Position numbers and translations under genes: made by a program
Shown here: piece after piece, positions 16,682 through 24,700 of the stretch
Position numbering within the stretch: position 1 is the first letter of the stretch
Layout: each line of letters starts with the position of its first letter
From: UBA11164 sp002420085
GTDB taxonomy: Bacteria; Pseudomonadota; Gammaproteobacteria; Xanthomonadales; Xanthomonadaceae
Assembly: GCA_031976395.1 (NCBI GenBank)
Contig: DALYLJ010000021.1
Location: forward strand, 1 to 28,564
Length of the DNA stretch: 28,564 bases
Reading direction: 5' to 3'
Notes under the pieces: generated by a model
The model's database searches: none
The model's input: the letters and a program-made list of their open reading frames with translations, nothing else
Told to the model about the DNA's origin: nothing

Positions 16682-16820
16682 GGCGGCATTCCGGCTGGTA
16701 CTTCCGACACGGTGGCTTTCAGCACTGTGCGGCGGGGATCGTCGGCGGCATTGTAGCCGCACCGCCGGATGGCTCGACCACGGCGGCATCGGTACGATCA
16801 AGAAACATCAGGAGTCGATC
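16682..16820. promoter_or_regulatory. Divergent promoter region, gpmI and VNG-repeat gene
   Basis: This 139-base spacer separates two divergent genes. On the minus strand TACAAT (16755-16750) is a good -10 candidate for gpmI, 68 bases before its ATG, with only a poor -35. On the plus strand TACGAT (16793-16798) is a -10 candidate for the VNG-repeat gene, whose AGGAG ribosome binding site is at 16810-16814. No operator-like dyad was seen. Confidence 0.35.
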
Positions 16821-17495
16821 ATGCGCTACGTAGTCGTTTCTGCCATCCTGCTGCTCGCTGCGGCGTCGGTTTCCTCGGCCCACGAGACCGACGGCGAGCC
16901 GCTGGAAATCAGCAAGGTCAATGGTGCCGTCACCGCCGAGAGCGGCCATCGTTACTCGGAAGTCAGCACCGTCAATGGTGCCGTTCGCATCCGCAGCGGT
17001 TCCGAAGTGGATGAGGCCAGCACCGTCAACGGCAGCATCACGGTCGAGGATGACGCCAAGGTCGGCACCCTCGAAAGCGTCAATGGCGCGGTGCGGGTCG
17101 GTTTGCGCGTGCAGGTCAGCGGTGACATCGAAACCGTCAACGGCGGCATTTCGATCGATGCCGGCACGGTCGTCGGTGGTGCCGTCGAGAACGTCAATGG
17201 CTCGATGACACTCGAAGGTGCCGAGGTCGGCGCGATCGAAACCGTCAATGGCAGTCTGGACCTGGTGCGCGATGTCCACGTGCGCGGCTCCATCACGGTT
17301 CGCAAGCCGTCCGGCATGCGCTGGTTCGGCTGGGGCACCCGAACCCCGCCGACCGTGATCATCGGTCCCGGCTCGCGCGTCGATGGCGATCTGAACTTCG
17401 AGCAGGAAGTCGAACTGCACGTCCATCAGAGTGCCGTGGTCGGTACCATCAGCGGCGCCGATCCGATCCGCTTCTCCGGGGATCGCCCGAAGTAG
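16821..17495 (+). CDS. Exported VNG-repeat protein, predicted beta-solenoid
   Basis: The 224-residue protein has a signal peptide (1-20, cleavage after VSSA). Its body is built of seven repeats marked by V-N-G at residues 33, 51, 69, 87, 106, 125 and 142, a period of 17-19 residues. The consensus is roughly E-T-V-N-G-(A/S)-(I/V)-x-(V/I). Regular small/beta-branched repeats of this length suggest a right-handed beta-solenoid like bactofilins or the DUF4097/DUF2807 adhesin-like families. A less regular C-terminal domain follows, with VIIGPGSRVDGDLNFE and later VVGTISG, which look like further solenoid turns. There is no lipobox and no membrane helix after the signal, so it is probably periplasmic or secreted. 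I do not recognise a specific function. AGGAG at 16810-16814 supports the start. Confidence 0.8.
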   Translation: MRYVVVSAILLLAAASVSSAHETDGEPLEISKVNGAVTAESGHRYSEVSTVNGAVRIRSGSEVDEASTVNGSITVEDDAKVGTLESVNGAVRVGLRVQVSGDIETVNGGISIDAGTVVGGAVENVNGSMTLEGAEVGAIETVNGSLDLVRDVHVRGSITVRKPSGMRWFGWGTRTPPTVIIGPGSRVDGDLNFEQEVELHVHQSAVVGTISGADPIRFSGDRPK

Positions 17496-17568
17496 GACCG
17501 ATGCGAGGCATCCGGACCGATCGACGGGTGCCGATCGGCCGGCTCGCCAGCGCATCGAGCCGACCCGG

Positions 17569-17611
17569 ACCGGGCCAGTGGCCAGGACAGATGTCCCGGT
17601 GCTGGCCCGGT
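17569..17611 (+). terminator. Long hairpin after the VNG-repeat gene
   Basis: ACCGGGCCAG at 17569-17578 and CTGGCCCGGT at 17602-17611 form a perfect 10-base stem. An inner GGAC/GTCC stem (17585-17588 with 17593-17596) closes a 4-base loop. The outer stem is followed by TT and then CG, so it is a plausible but imperfect intrinsic terminator 74 bases after the stop. A second inverted repeat (CCGATCG/CGATCGG, 17517-17538) precedes it. The promoter of the M28 peptidase gene would lie just beyond, with TATCAT at 17617-17622 as a candidate -10. Confidence 0.5.
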
Positions 17612-17654
17612 TTCGTTATCATCGGGCGCTTTCCGCCCTATCGAGGTCTGCCCG

Positions 17655-19370
17655 ATGCGCACTCCATCCACCGCCTTCGCCGTGGCACTTGCCATGGCCC
17701 TCGCCGGCTGCGGCAGCGACGTCCCGCCGCCGGTTGTCAGCGACACACCGGAAACCACGGCCACCGGCCACAGCTTCGGCCCGGACATCTCGGCAGAAGA
17801 CTTCTCGGCCATGGTCAAGACCCTCTCCAGCGATGAATTCGACGGCCGCGCGCCGGGCGGACGCGGTGAGGAACTGACCATCAACTACATTCGTGATCAG
17901 TTCCAGCGTCTCGGCTTGAAGCCCGGCAATGGCGAGAGCTGGTTCCAGACCGTCCCGATGGTCGAGACCACCGCCGACACCACCACCAGCCAGGTCAGCC
18001 TCGGCCTGAGCAGCGGAGCGCGCGTGCTGAACTTCGGCAATGAAGTGGTGATCGGCACCCGCACCGCCCAGCCCAGCGTCAGCGTCGCCGACAGCGAACT
18101 GGTGTTCGTCGGCTACGGCGTCAATGCCCCCGAGGCCGGCTGGAACGACTACGCAGGACTCGACGTCAAGGGCAAGACCGTGGTCATCCTGGTCAACGAT
18201 CCCGGCTTCCATGTCGGCGACGAGTCGCTGTTCGAGGGCCGCCGGATGACCTACTACGGCCGCTGGACCTACAAGTACGAAGAAGCCGCCCGCCAAGGTG
18301 CCGCCGCTGCCCTGATCGTCCACGACGACGCCGGTGCCGGTTACGGCTGGGAAGTGGTCGAGAACAGTTGGAGCGGTGCCCAGTTCGACCTGCCGAGCCG
18401 CACCGATCCCGAGCCGCGCCTGCCATTGCAGGGCTGGATCAGCCAGCAGGTGGCCAAGGATCTGTTCGCCCAGGCCGGCCTCGACCTGGACACCGAGTAT
18501 CGTGCCGCCAACACCGCCGGCTTCAAGGCCAAGCCGCTCGCCGCGCGCCTGAACGCCACGGTCAACAGCCGCATCCGCGAGTCGGAATCACGCAACGTAC
18601 TGGGCCTGCTGCCGGGCAGCGAGCGGCCCGACGAAGTGGTGGTCTACATGGCGCACTGGGACCACCTGGGCAACCACGGCGGCCCGGACGGTGAGGATCA
18701 CATCTACAATGGCGCGATCGACAACGCCACCGGTGTGGCCGGCATCATCGAGATCGCCGAAGCCTTCGCCAGTGATCAGCCGCCCAAGCGCTCGCTGCTG
18801 TTCATGGCGGTCACCCTGGAAGAATCCGGCCTGCTCGGCTCGAAGTATTACGTCGCCAACCCGGTGCTGCCGCTGGCCAACACCGTCGCCACCATCAACC
18901 TCGACGCCATGAGCGTGGCCGGACCGACCTCGGACTTCACCGTGATCGGCCTCGGCAATTCCGAACTGGAAGACATTCTTGCCCCGATCGCCGCCGCCCA
19001 GGGTCGCACCCTGGTGCAGGAAGGCGCTCCGGAAAAGGGCTTCTATTTCCGCTCCGATCACTTCAACTTCGCCAAGGCCGGCGTGCCCTCGCTGTACGCC
19101 AAGGGCGGCAACATCCACATCGAGCACGGTGCCGACTACATCAGCCAGCAGGCCGCCGATTACGGCGCCAACCGCTACCACAAGCCGGGCGACGAGTACG
19201 ACCCGAACTGGGATCTGCGCGGCCTGGTGCAGGATCTCAGCGCCCTGCACGCTGTCGGCCGCGAACTGGCCCAGTCCGACGCCTGGCCCAACTGGTATCA
19301 AGGCAATCCGTTCCGTGCCGCCCGCGAAGCCTCGCGCGCCGGGGCTGCGAGCGAACCGATCGGCGAATGA
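17655..19370 (+). CDS. M28 family metallopeptidase, predicted lipoprotein
   Basis: The 571-residue protein has a lipoprotein signal with lipobox LAGC (C19), followed by a Ser/Pro/Thr linker. A protease-associated domain is inserted at about 140-260 (FVGYGVNAPEAGWNDYAGLD). The M28 di-zinc core has H334 (MAHWDHLG), bridging D356 (GAIDNATG), catalytic and ligand E389/E390 (TLEESGLLGS), D417 (INLDAM) and H469 (RSDHFNFAKAGVPSL). Residue +2 after C19 is S, not D, so outer-membrane sorting is expected. M28 enzymes of this layout are aminopeptidases or carboxypeptidases that scavenge peptides. GAGG at 17643-17646 lies 8 bases before the ATG. The gene is strongly biased to GCC, GGC and AAC codons, consistent with high expression. 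Confidence 0.93.
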   Translation: MRTPSTAFAVALAMALAGCGSDVPPPVVSDTPETTATGHSFGPDISAEDFSAMVKTLSSDEFDGRAPGGRGEELTINYIRDQFQRLGLKPGNGESWFQTVPMVETTADTTTSQVSLGLSSGARVLNFGNEVVIGTRTAQPSVSVADSELVFVGYGVNAPEAGWNDYAGLDVKGKTVVILVNDPGFHVGDESLFEGRRMTYYGRWTYKYEEAARQGAAAALIVHDDAGAGYGWEVVENSWSGAQFDLPSRTDPEPRLPLQGWISQQVAKDLFAQAGLDLDTEYRAANTAGFKAKPLAARLNATVNSRIRESESRNVLGLLPGSERPDEVVVYMAHWDHLGNHGGPDGEDHIYNGAIDNATGVAGIIEIAEAFASDQPPKRSLLFMAVTLEESGLLGSKYYVANPVLPLANTVATINLDAMSVAGPTSDFTVIGLGNSELEDILAPIAAAQGRTLVQEGAPEKGFYFRSDHFNFAKAGVPSLYAKGGNIHIEHGADYISQQAADYGANRYHKPGDEYDPNWDLRGLVQDLSALHAVGRELAQSDAWPNWYQGNPFRAAREASRAGAASEPIGE

Positions 19371-19435
19371 TCGCCGCCGCCTGGGCCAGGGATGGCCTGG
19401 GCTGGCTGCCGGTGCGGGACTCGAACGGTGGTCGG

Positions 19436-19498
19436 CTCGATCCGACACTCTCGGATCCAGCGCCGGTCGTAAGCCCAGCCGTCATCCACAGGCTGGGC
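19436..19498. terminator. Two hairpins in a convergent spacer
   Basis: The 242-base spacer between the M28 peptidase and the ArsR gene contains two clear inverted repeats. GATCCGA/TCGGATC (19439-19457, loop of 5) extends with one mismatch to 19436-19460. GCCCAGCC/GGCTGGGC (19473-19498) is a perfect 8-base stem with a loop of 10. Neither is followed by a T run. Between two convergent genes they most likely act as a bidirectional terminator or 3'-end structures. The rest of the spacer shows no gene I can support. Confidence 0.4.
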
Positions 19499-19612
19499 GC
19501 TGGCCCATGCAGCGCGCTGCACGCGGACGAGCAGGACCGGACCGATCAGCGAAGCACGCAGGGCGTGCGCGCGTGGTGGATGGGTGATATCGCGGCCGAC
19601 CGCTGATCTCGC

Positions 19613-19957
19613 TCAGTCGGTCGTGCAATAGATGCCGTGCAGGGTGTGGATGATTTCGCTGACCGGCCCGGGTGCCAGTGAGTAATGAACGGTCTGTGCT
19701 TCGCGTCGGGTGTACACCAGTTCCTTCTCGCGCAGCACGGCGAGATGCTGCGACAGTGCCGATTGACTCAAGGCCACCCGTCGGTTGATCTCGCCGACCG
19801 TGTGTTCACCGTCGTGCAGCAGACAGAGGATGCGCAGACGTTGCGGGTTGGCCAGGGCCTTGAGCAGATCGGCGGCGGCATCGGCACGCGCCGCCATCTG
19901 TCGTGCGGCCGTGGCAACGGCTTCCGGCGCCGGTCGGTCGGTCGAGCGCGGGTTCAT
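19613..19957 (-). CDS. ArsR-family repressor, BigR/SqrR-like two-cysteine sensor
   Basis: The 114-residue winged-helix regulator has the ArsR fold (ALANPQRLRILCLL, then recognition helix SQSALSQHLAVLR and wing LVYTRREAQTVHYSL). Its only two cysteines are C45 in helix alpha-2 and C111 near the C-terminus, 66 residues apart. That equals the spacing of C42/C108 in X. fastidiosa BigR and C41/C107 in R. capsulatus SqrR, which form a disulfide or polysulfide bridge and release DNA on exposure to sulfide or persulfide. The metal-binding ELCVCDL motif of ArsR/SmtB is absent. I infer a reactive-sulfur sensor. The ATG lies one base after the rhodanese stop (TGACATG), so the two genes form an operon and the repressor probably controls its own transcription. 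Confidence 0.85.
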   Translation of the reverse strand: MNPRSTDRPAPEAVATAARQMAARADAAADLLKALANPQRLRILCLLHDGEHTVGEINRRVALSQSALSQHLAVLREKELVYTRREAQTVHYSLAPGPVSEIIHTLHGIYCTTD

Positions 19958-19958
19958 G

Positions 19959-20351
19959 TCAGTCGGCACCGGCGATCGGGTGGCCCGATCCGCTCCAGCC
20001 CATGAATCCACCGGTCAGCGACAGCGGTTGGTCGAAGCCCAGTCGTTGCAGCGCTTCGGCAGCCAGTGCCGAGCGGCCACCGCTGCGGCAATAGAGCACG
20101 ACCGGGTGTTGCCGGTGGCCGAGGGCGGGGTCGCGCACCCCGTTGACCGCCGGATGACCATCCACCTCGAATTCCAGCACACCGCGCGGAATGTTCACTG
20201 CGCCGGGAATATGGCCCTGTGCGTACTCCATCGGTTCACGGACATCGATGATCGGACAGCCTTGCTGCTGAAGCAGCAACAGGCGCTGGGGATCGATCTC
20301 GACGATGCTGGCCTTGGCATGGGCGACCAGTTGCTGGGCGGTGAGGGGCAT
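19959..20351 (-). CDS. Single-domain rhodanese (sulfurtransferase)
   Basis: The 130-residue cytosolic protein has a complete rhodanese domain with DVREPMEYAQGHIPGAVNIP. The active-site loop CRSGGR has persulfide-forming C88, and the C-terminal motif is LTGGFMGWSGSGHPI. Such proteins move sulfane sulfur from persulfides or thiosulfate to acceptors such as glutathione or sulfite. Placement immediately upstream of a BigR-like repressor matches known sulfide-responsive operons, where a rhodanese handles the same sulfur species that the repressor senses. GGAG nine bases before the ATG supports the start. Confidence 0.92.
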   Translation of the reverse strand: MPLTAQQLVAHAKASIVEIDPQRLLLLQQQGCPIIDVREPMEYAQGHIPGAVNIPRGVLEFEVDGHPAVNGVRDPALGHRQHPVVLYCRSGGRSALAAEALQRLGFDQPLSLTGGFMGWSGSGHPIAGAD

Positions 20352-20376
20352 CGATCAGGCTCCGGCGGACGATGGC

Positions 20377-20419
20377 TTGACAGCTTACAAGCTTTCTAAT
20401 TAAGCTTCAACTAATTTAG
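20377..20419. promoter_or_regulatory. AT-rich divergent promoter/operator island
   Basis: In otherwise GC-rich DNA, 20383-20420 is strongly AT-rich and carries two near-palindromic boxes of the form CTAATTWAG (20396-20404 and 20411-20419), centres 15 bases apart. It also carries AAGCTT-N7-AAGCTT (20389-20407). A perfect TTGACA (20377-20382) faces the RND operon, with only a weak -10 (TAAGCT, 20401-20406, spacer 18). On the minus strand TTGAAG (20410-20405), 17 bases, TAAGCT (20387-20382) could drive rhodanese-arsR. Boxes overlapping both promoters would let one repressor control both sides. Which box the repressor binds is inference. Confidence 0.5.
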
Positions 20420-20422
20420 ATC

Positions 20423-20569
20423 ATGCTTGACGGATGCCGGGGGTCAGGATTCTGCACGGATCGCTTCGACCGCGTGCGGACCGCCACCAACCGCTCGACT
20501 GGCCTGTACGTCAAGAAACTACAGCGGGTCATGTCGGATCTGCACGCCGCCGCGAGGATGTCACGATGA
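20423..20569 (+). CDS. Possible 48-residue leader ORF (uncertain)
   Basis: An ATG just past the operator opens a 48-codon frame (begins MLDGCRGSGF, ends AAARMSR). Its TGA overlaps an ATG at 20565 that opens a 26-codon frame, whose TGA in turn overlaps the adaptor ATG at 20643. The chain of ATGA overlaps is the only reason to list it. There is no clear ribosome binding site, no family resemblance, and chance frames are common at this GC content. Otherwise the 20420-20642 stretch holds only a 5' leader region as far as I can see. Confidence 0.2.
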   Translation: MLDGCRGSGFCTDRFDRVRTATNRSTGLYVKKLQRVMSDLHAAARMSR

Positions 20570-20642
20570 AAACGGGTAGCTGGAGCCCTGCTGCTGTCAG
20601 CGGTGATCGCCGAGCGCGAGCGGTCGGCATCGGAGTACGGCC

Positions 20643-21728
20643 ATGAGCGGGTCGGTCCTGTCACGCATGGTGGCCCACGGTGTCCTGGTGCTGACCGTAC
20701 TGGTGTCCGCTTGCGGCACGGATGGCGAACAGGTGTCGGTGTCGGACAATGGGCCGCACGGAATTGCCACAGCGGTTGTCGAGCCGGTCCCGGCCATGCG
20801 CGAGCGGGTCTTCGATGGAGTGGTCGAGGCGGTCAACCAGGCCACGCTGTCGGCACAGACCGGCGGTCGGGTGCTGGCGCTGCCGTTCGATGTCAACGAT
20901 TATGTCGAGGCCGGTGAGGTGGTGGTGCGCTTCACCGATGTCGAGCAGCAATCCGGATTGCGGCGCAGTCAGGCGCAGTTGAATGCCGCCGAGGCCGCTG
21001 CCGCCGAGGCCAATGCCGAGCATGAGCGGATCGCCGAACTCTACCAGCGCACGCTGGTTTCGCGCTCGCAACTCGATCAGATCACGGCCCGCCGCGACGC
21101 CGCAGTCGCCCAACTCAACGCGGCACGTGCGGCCTTGCGCGAGGCCGGCGAGCAGGTCGATTACACCGTGGTCAAGGCGCCCTATTCGGGCATCCTGACC
21201 GAGCGCCATGTCGAGGTGGGCGAGGCCGTGCGACCCGGTCAGCCGCTGGTATCGGGGCTGTCGATGGCCCAGTTGCGGGTGCAGGTGGAGGTGCCGCAGA
21301 GCGACATGGCAGCGATCCGAGCCCAGCGCAAGGCGGCCGTGCTGTTGGGTGATGGTCGGCGGATCGAGGCCGAGCGGCTGGTGATCTTCCCGTTTGCCGA
21401 TCCCGAGACCCACACCTTCCGCATTCGTTTGGATCTGCCGGTGGTCGAGAGTGGCCTGCATCCGGGCATGACCGCCAAGGCGGCGTTCGTGGTCGGTGCC
21501 GCCGAGCGCCTGCTGGTGCCGCCATCGGCCCTGGTTCGGCGCAGCGAGATCGCAGCGGTGTATGTGGTCAGCGATGAGCGCGTCGCACTGCGCCAGATTC
21601 GCATCGGTCATCGCTATCCGGAAGGCATCGAGGTCTTGGCGGGGCTGCGTGCGGGCGAACGGATCGCGCTCGATCCGCTGGCGGCACGCGCCTGGTTGGC
21701 GGGTGCGGGAGTAGCCGACGATGTCTGA
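20643..21728 (+). CDS. RND efflux periplasmic adaptor lipoprotein
   Basis: The 361-residue membrane fusion protein has a lipoprotein signal (lipobox VSAC, C24). The lipoyl half-motifs are ATLSAQTGGRVLALPFDVND and VKAPYSGILTERHVEVGE. A coiled-coil hairpin (about 105-170, including LVSRSQLDQITARRDAA), a beta-barrel domain and a membrane-proximal domain complete it. It would link the RND pump to an outer-membrane channel not encoded here. GGAG at 20632-20635 lies 7 bases before the ATG at 20643. An in-frame ATG at 20667 would shorten the signal and is the alternative. The gene overlaps the pump by 8 bases. Its promoter region is shared with the divergent rhodanese-arsR operon. Confidence 0.9.
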   Translation: MSGSVLSRMVAHGVLVLTVLVSACGTDGEQVSVSDNGPHGIATAVVEPVPAMRERVFDGVVEAVNQATLSAQTGGRVLALPFDVNDYVEAGEVVVRFTDVEQQSGLRRSQAQLNAAEAAAAEANAEHERIAELYQRTLVSRSQLDQITARRDAAVAQLNAARAALREAGEQVDYTVVKAPYSGILTERHVEVGEAVRPGQPLVSGLSMAQLRVQVEVPQSDMAAIRAQRKAAVLLGDGRRIEAERLVIFPFADPETHTFRIRLDLPVVESGLHPGMTAKAAFVVGAAERLLVPPSALVRRSEIAAVYVVSDERVALRQIRIGHRYPEGIEVLAGLRAGERIALDPLAARAWLAGAGVADDV

Positions 21729-24700
21729 CCGGCTTGGGCTATCCGGGCGATTGGCGGCGGCGTTTCAGGACCATCCGCTCACGCCCATTCTGGCCATCAC
21801 CGGGCTGCTGCTCGGCCTGATCGCGGTACTGATCACGCCACGCGAGGAAGAACCGCAGATCGATGTGACCATGGCGCATGTGTTCGTGCCCTTTCCGGGT
21901 GCCAGCGTCGAGGATGTCGAGAATCTGGTTGCCTGGCCGCTGGAGCAGGCGCTGTCGGAAGTGGAAGAAATCAAGCACGTCTACTCGGTCAGCCGGCCGG
22001 GACTGGCGGTGGTTTCGGTCGAGTACCAGGTTGGCGTGCCGCGTCAGTCGGCGATCGTGCGGACTTGGAACCAGGTGCTGTCGCGCGCCGATTGGGTGCC
22101 GCCGGGCCTGGGTGTGGGCCAGCCGCTGGTGTCCCCGATGGGCATCGATGATGTGCCGGTGCTGGCACTGACCCTGTGGACCGATGACCCCGCACGTGGC
22201 GCCACCGAGTTGGCGGAGGTGGCGCATACGCTGGAAACCGAGCTCAAGCGCGTCCCCGGCACCCGCGACATCTACACGGTCGGAGCGCCCGACCGGGCCG
22301 TGCTGGTTACCCTGGATGCCACCCGGCTGTCCGCCTACGGACTGACCGTGGAGGCGATCGCCGAGGCGTTGCGTGCGGCCAATCTGGTGGTCGAACCCGG
22401 CGAGCGGATCGCGGCCGATGGCGCCCGACAGTGGACCGCCGGCACCTTTCTGGCCGATGCCGGTGAGATCGCCGATCTGACCATCGGCCTGAATAACGGC
22501 AAGCCGGTGTTTCTCAGCGATGTGGCGGACATCGAGCGCGGGGCCGATCTGCCGAGCCGCTACGTCTGGCACGGGGTGCCCGACCGACAACCGGGCCGGC
22601 CGAGCGATGGCATCGCGCCTGCGGTGACCGTGGCCGTGGCCAAGAAACCCGGCAGCAACGCAGCCGACATCACGCGCGCCGTACTGGCCCGCGTCGAGGC
22701 GTTGAAGGGCTCGTTGATCCCCGAGGGCATCGAGGTCACGGTAGCGCGCGACTACGGCCAGACCGCCGACGACAAGGCCGCCACCCTGATCAAGAAGCTG
22801 ATCTTCGCCACCGCAGCGGTGGTGCTGCTGGTCCTGGCAGCACTGGGTCGCCGCGAGGCCGTGGTGGTCGGCTGTGCGGTGGTGTTGACCCTGGCCTTGA
22901 CCCTGTTTGCATCCTGGGCGATGGGATTCACCATCAATCGGGTGTCGCTGTTCGCTTTGATCTTCGCGATCGGCATCCTGGTCGATGACGCGATCGTGGT
23001 GGTCGAGAACATCCATCGGCACATGCGCCTGGGCGGAAAGTCGTTGCCCGAGGCGATTCCTCCGGCCGTCGATGAGGTTGGCGGACCGACCATCCTGGCC
23101 ACCTTCACGGTGATTGCGGCCCTGCTGCCGATGGCCTTCGTGAGTGGACTGATGGGGCCGTACATGCGGCCGATTCCGATCAATGCCTCGGTCGGCATGT
23201 TGCTTTCGCTGGCGGTGGCGCTGACGGTGACGCCATGGCTGGCCTTGCAGTTGCTGGGTCGGCATGCGATCGCCGGGGGCAGTGATGGTGTCGTTGGCGG
23301 CGCGCTGCACCGTGGCTTTCGGCGGCTGCTCACGCCCTTTCTCGATCCCCGGCGCGGTCCACGCCGCCGGCGCGCCCTGTTCGCCGGGATGGCCGCCCTG
23401 GTGCTGGTCGCGGCCGGTCTCGCCGCCGTGCAGTGGGTGGTGTTGAAGATGCTGCCGTTCGACAACAAGTCGGAGTTTCAGGTGGTGCTGGACATGCCTG
23501 AGGGCAGCACGCTGGAGCAGACCAATGCCGTGCTGCTGGAACTGGCTGCCGTGCTGGCAGCGGTGCCGGAAGTGCGTGACTACCAGGGCTATGTCGGGAC
23601 TGCCGCGCCGATCAATTTCAACGGATTGGTGCGTCAATACGATCAGCGCGAGGGCGGCCATGTCGGCGATATCCAGGTCAATCTGGTCGATCGCCACGAT
23701 CGCAGTCGCAAGAGCCACGACATCGCCCGTGCGGTGCGACCGGGGCTGGCCGACGTGGCCGCCCGCTACGGAGGATCGGTCAAGGTAGTGGAGGTGCCGC
23801 CTGGCCCACCGGTGCTGTCGCCACTGGTTGCCGAGGTCTACGGACCGGACTATGCCGAGGCCCGCCGGCTGGCATCGTGGTTGGCCGAACGCTTCGAGAA
23901 CACCGACGGCATCGTTGATGTCGACACTACGGTCGAGTCGCCCCAGGCCCGCCGCGAGCGGTTGGTGATCGATCGCGATCGGGCGGCCCGGCTCGGTGTC
24001 GATCAGGCGCGGATCGCACAGACGCTCGGCTGGGCGGTCTCCGGTTACGATGCCGACTATCTGCGTGATGGCGCTGCCAAGTACGCCGTGCCGATTCGCT
24101 TGCGCTTGGCGCCCGGCGATCAGGCCAGTCTGGAGCATCTGCTGGCGCTGCGGGTACGCGCCACAGACGGTCGTCTGGTTGCGCTGTCCGAGTTGGTCAG
24201 GGTCGAGCGCCTGCCTTGGCAGGGCGCCATCTACCACAAGGATCTTGCACCGGTCGTCTACGTCACCGCCGATGAGGCCGGCGCCCTCGACAGCCCGCTG
24301 TACGGCATGTTCGATCTGGTTGGTCAATTGCGTGATGCCCGCTTCGAGGGGCAGGCCGTGGAGCAGCGCTTCATCACTCAGCCGGTGGCCACTGAGCGTT
24401 ACGCCGTCAAGTGGGACGGCGAATGGCAGATCACCTATGAGACCTTCCGCGACATGGGCCTGGCCTATGCCGCCGGGATCGTGCTGATCTATCTGCTGGT
24501 GGTGGCGCAGTTCCGCAGCTATGTCGTGCCCCTGATCATCATGGCGCCGATTCCGCTCACGGTGATCGGCGTGATGCCCGGCCACGCCCTGCTCGGTGCC
24601 CATTTCACGGCCACCTCGATGATCGGCATGATTGCGCTGGCCGGAATCATCGTGCGCAATTCGATCCTGCTGGTGGATTTCGTCAACCATGCCCTGGCCC

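Noticed and set aside
19400..19500. tRNA-like GTTCGAGTCC on the minus strand in the convergent spacer
   Set aside because: The T-loop-like heptamer has no pairing T stem. No proper acceptor stem, D-loop or anticodon arm could be drawn around it.
21739..24690. Very long minus-strand open frame opposite the RND pump
   Set aside because: It is rich in His, Arg, Gln and Gly, resembles no family, and lies fully opposite a gene with clear domain motifs. Long antisense frames are expected at this GC content.
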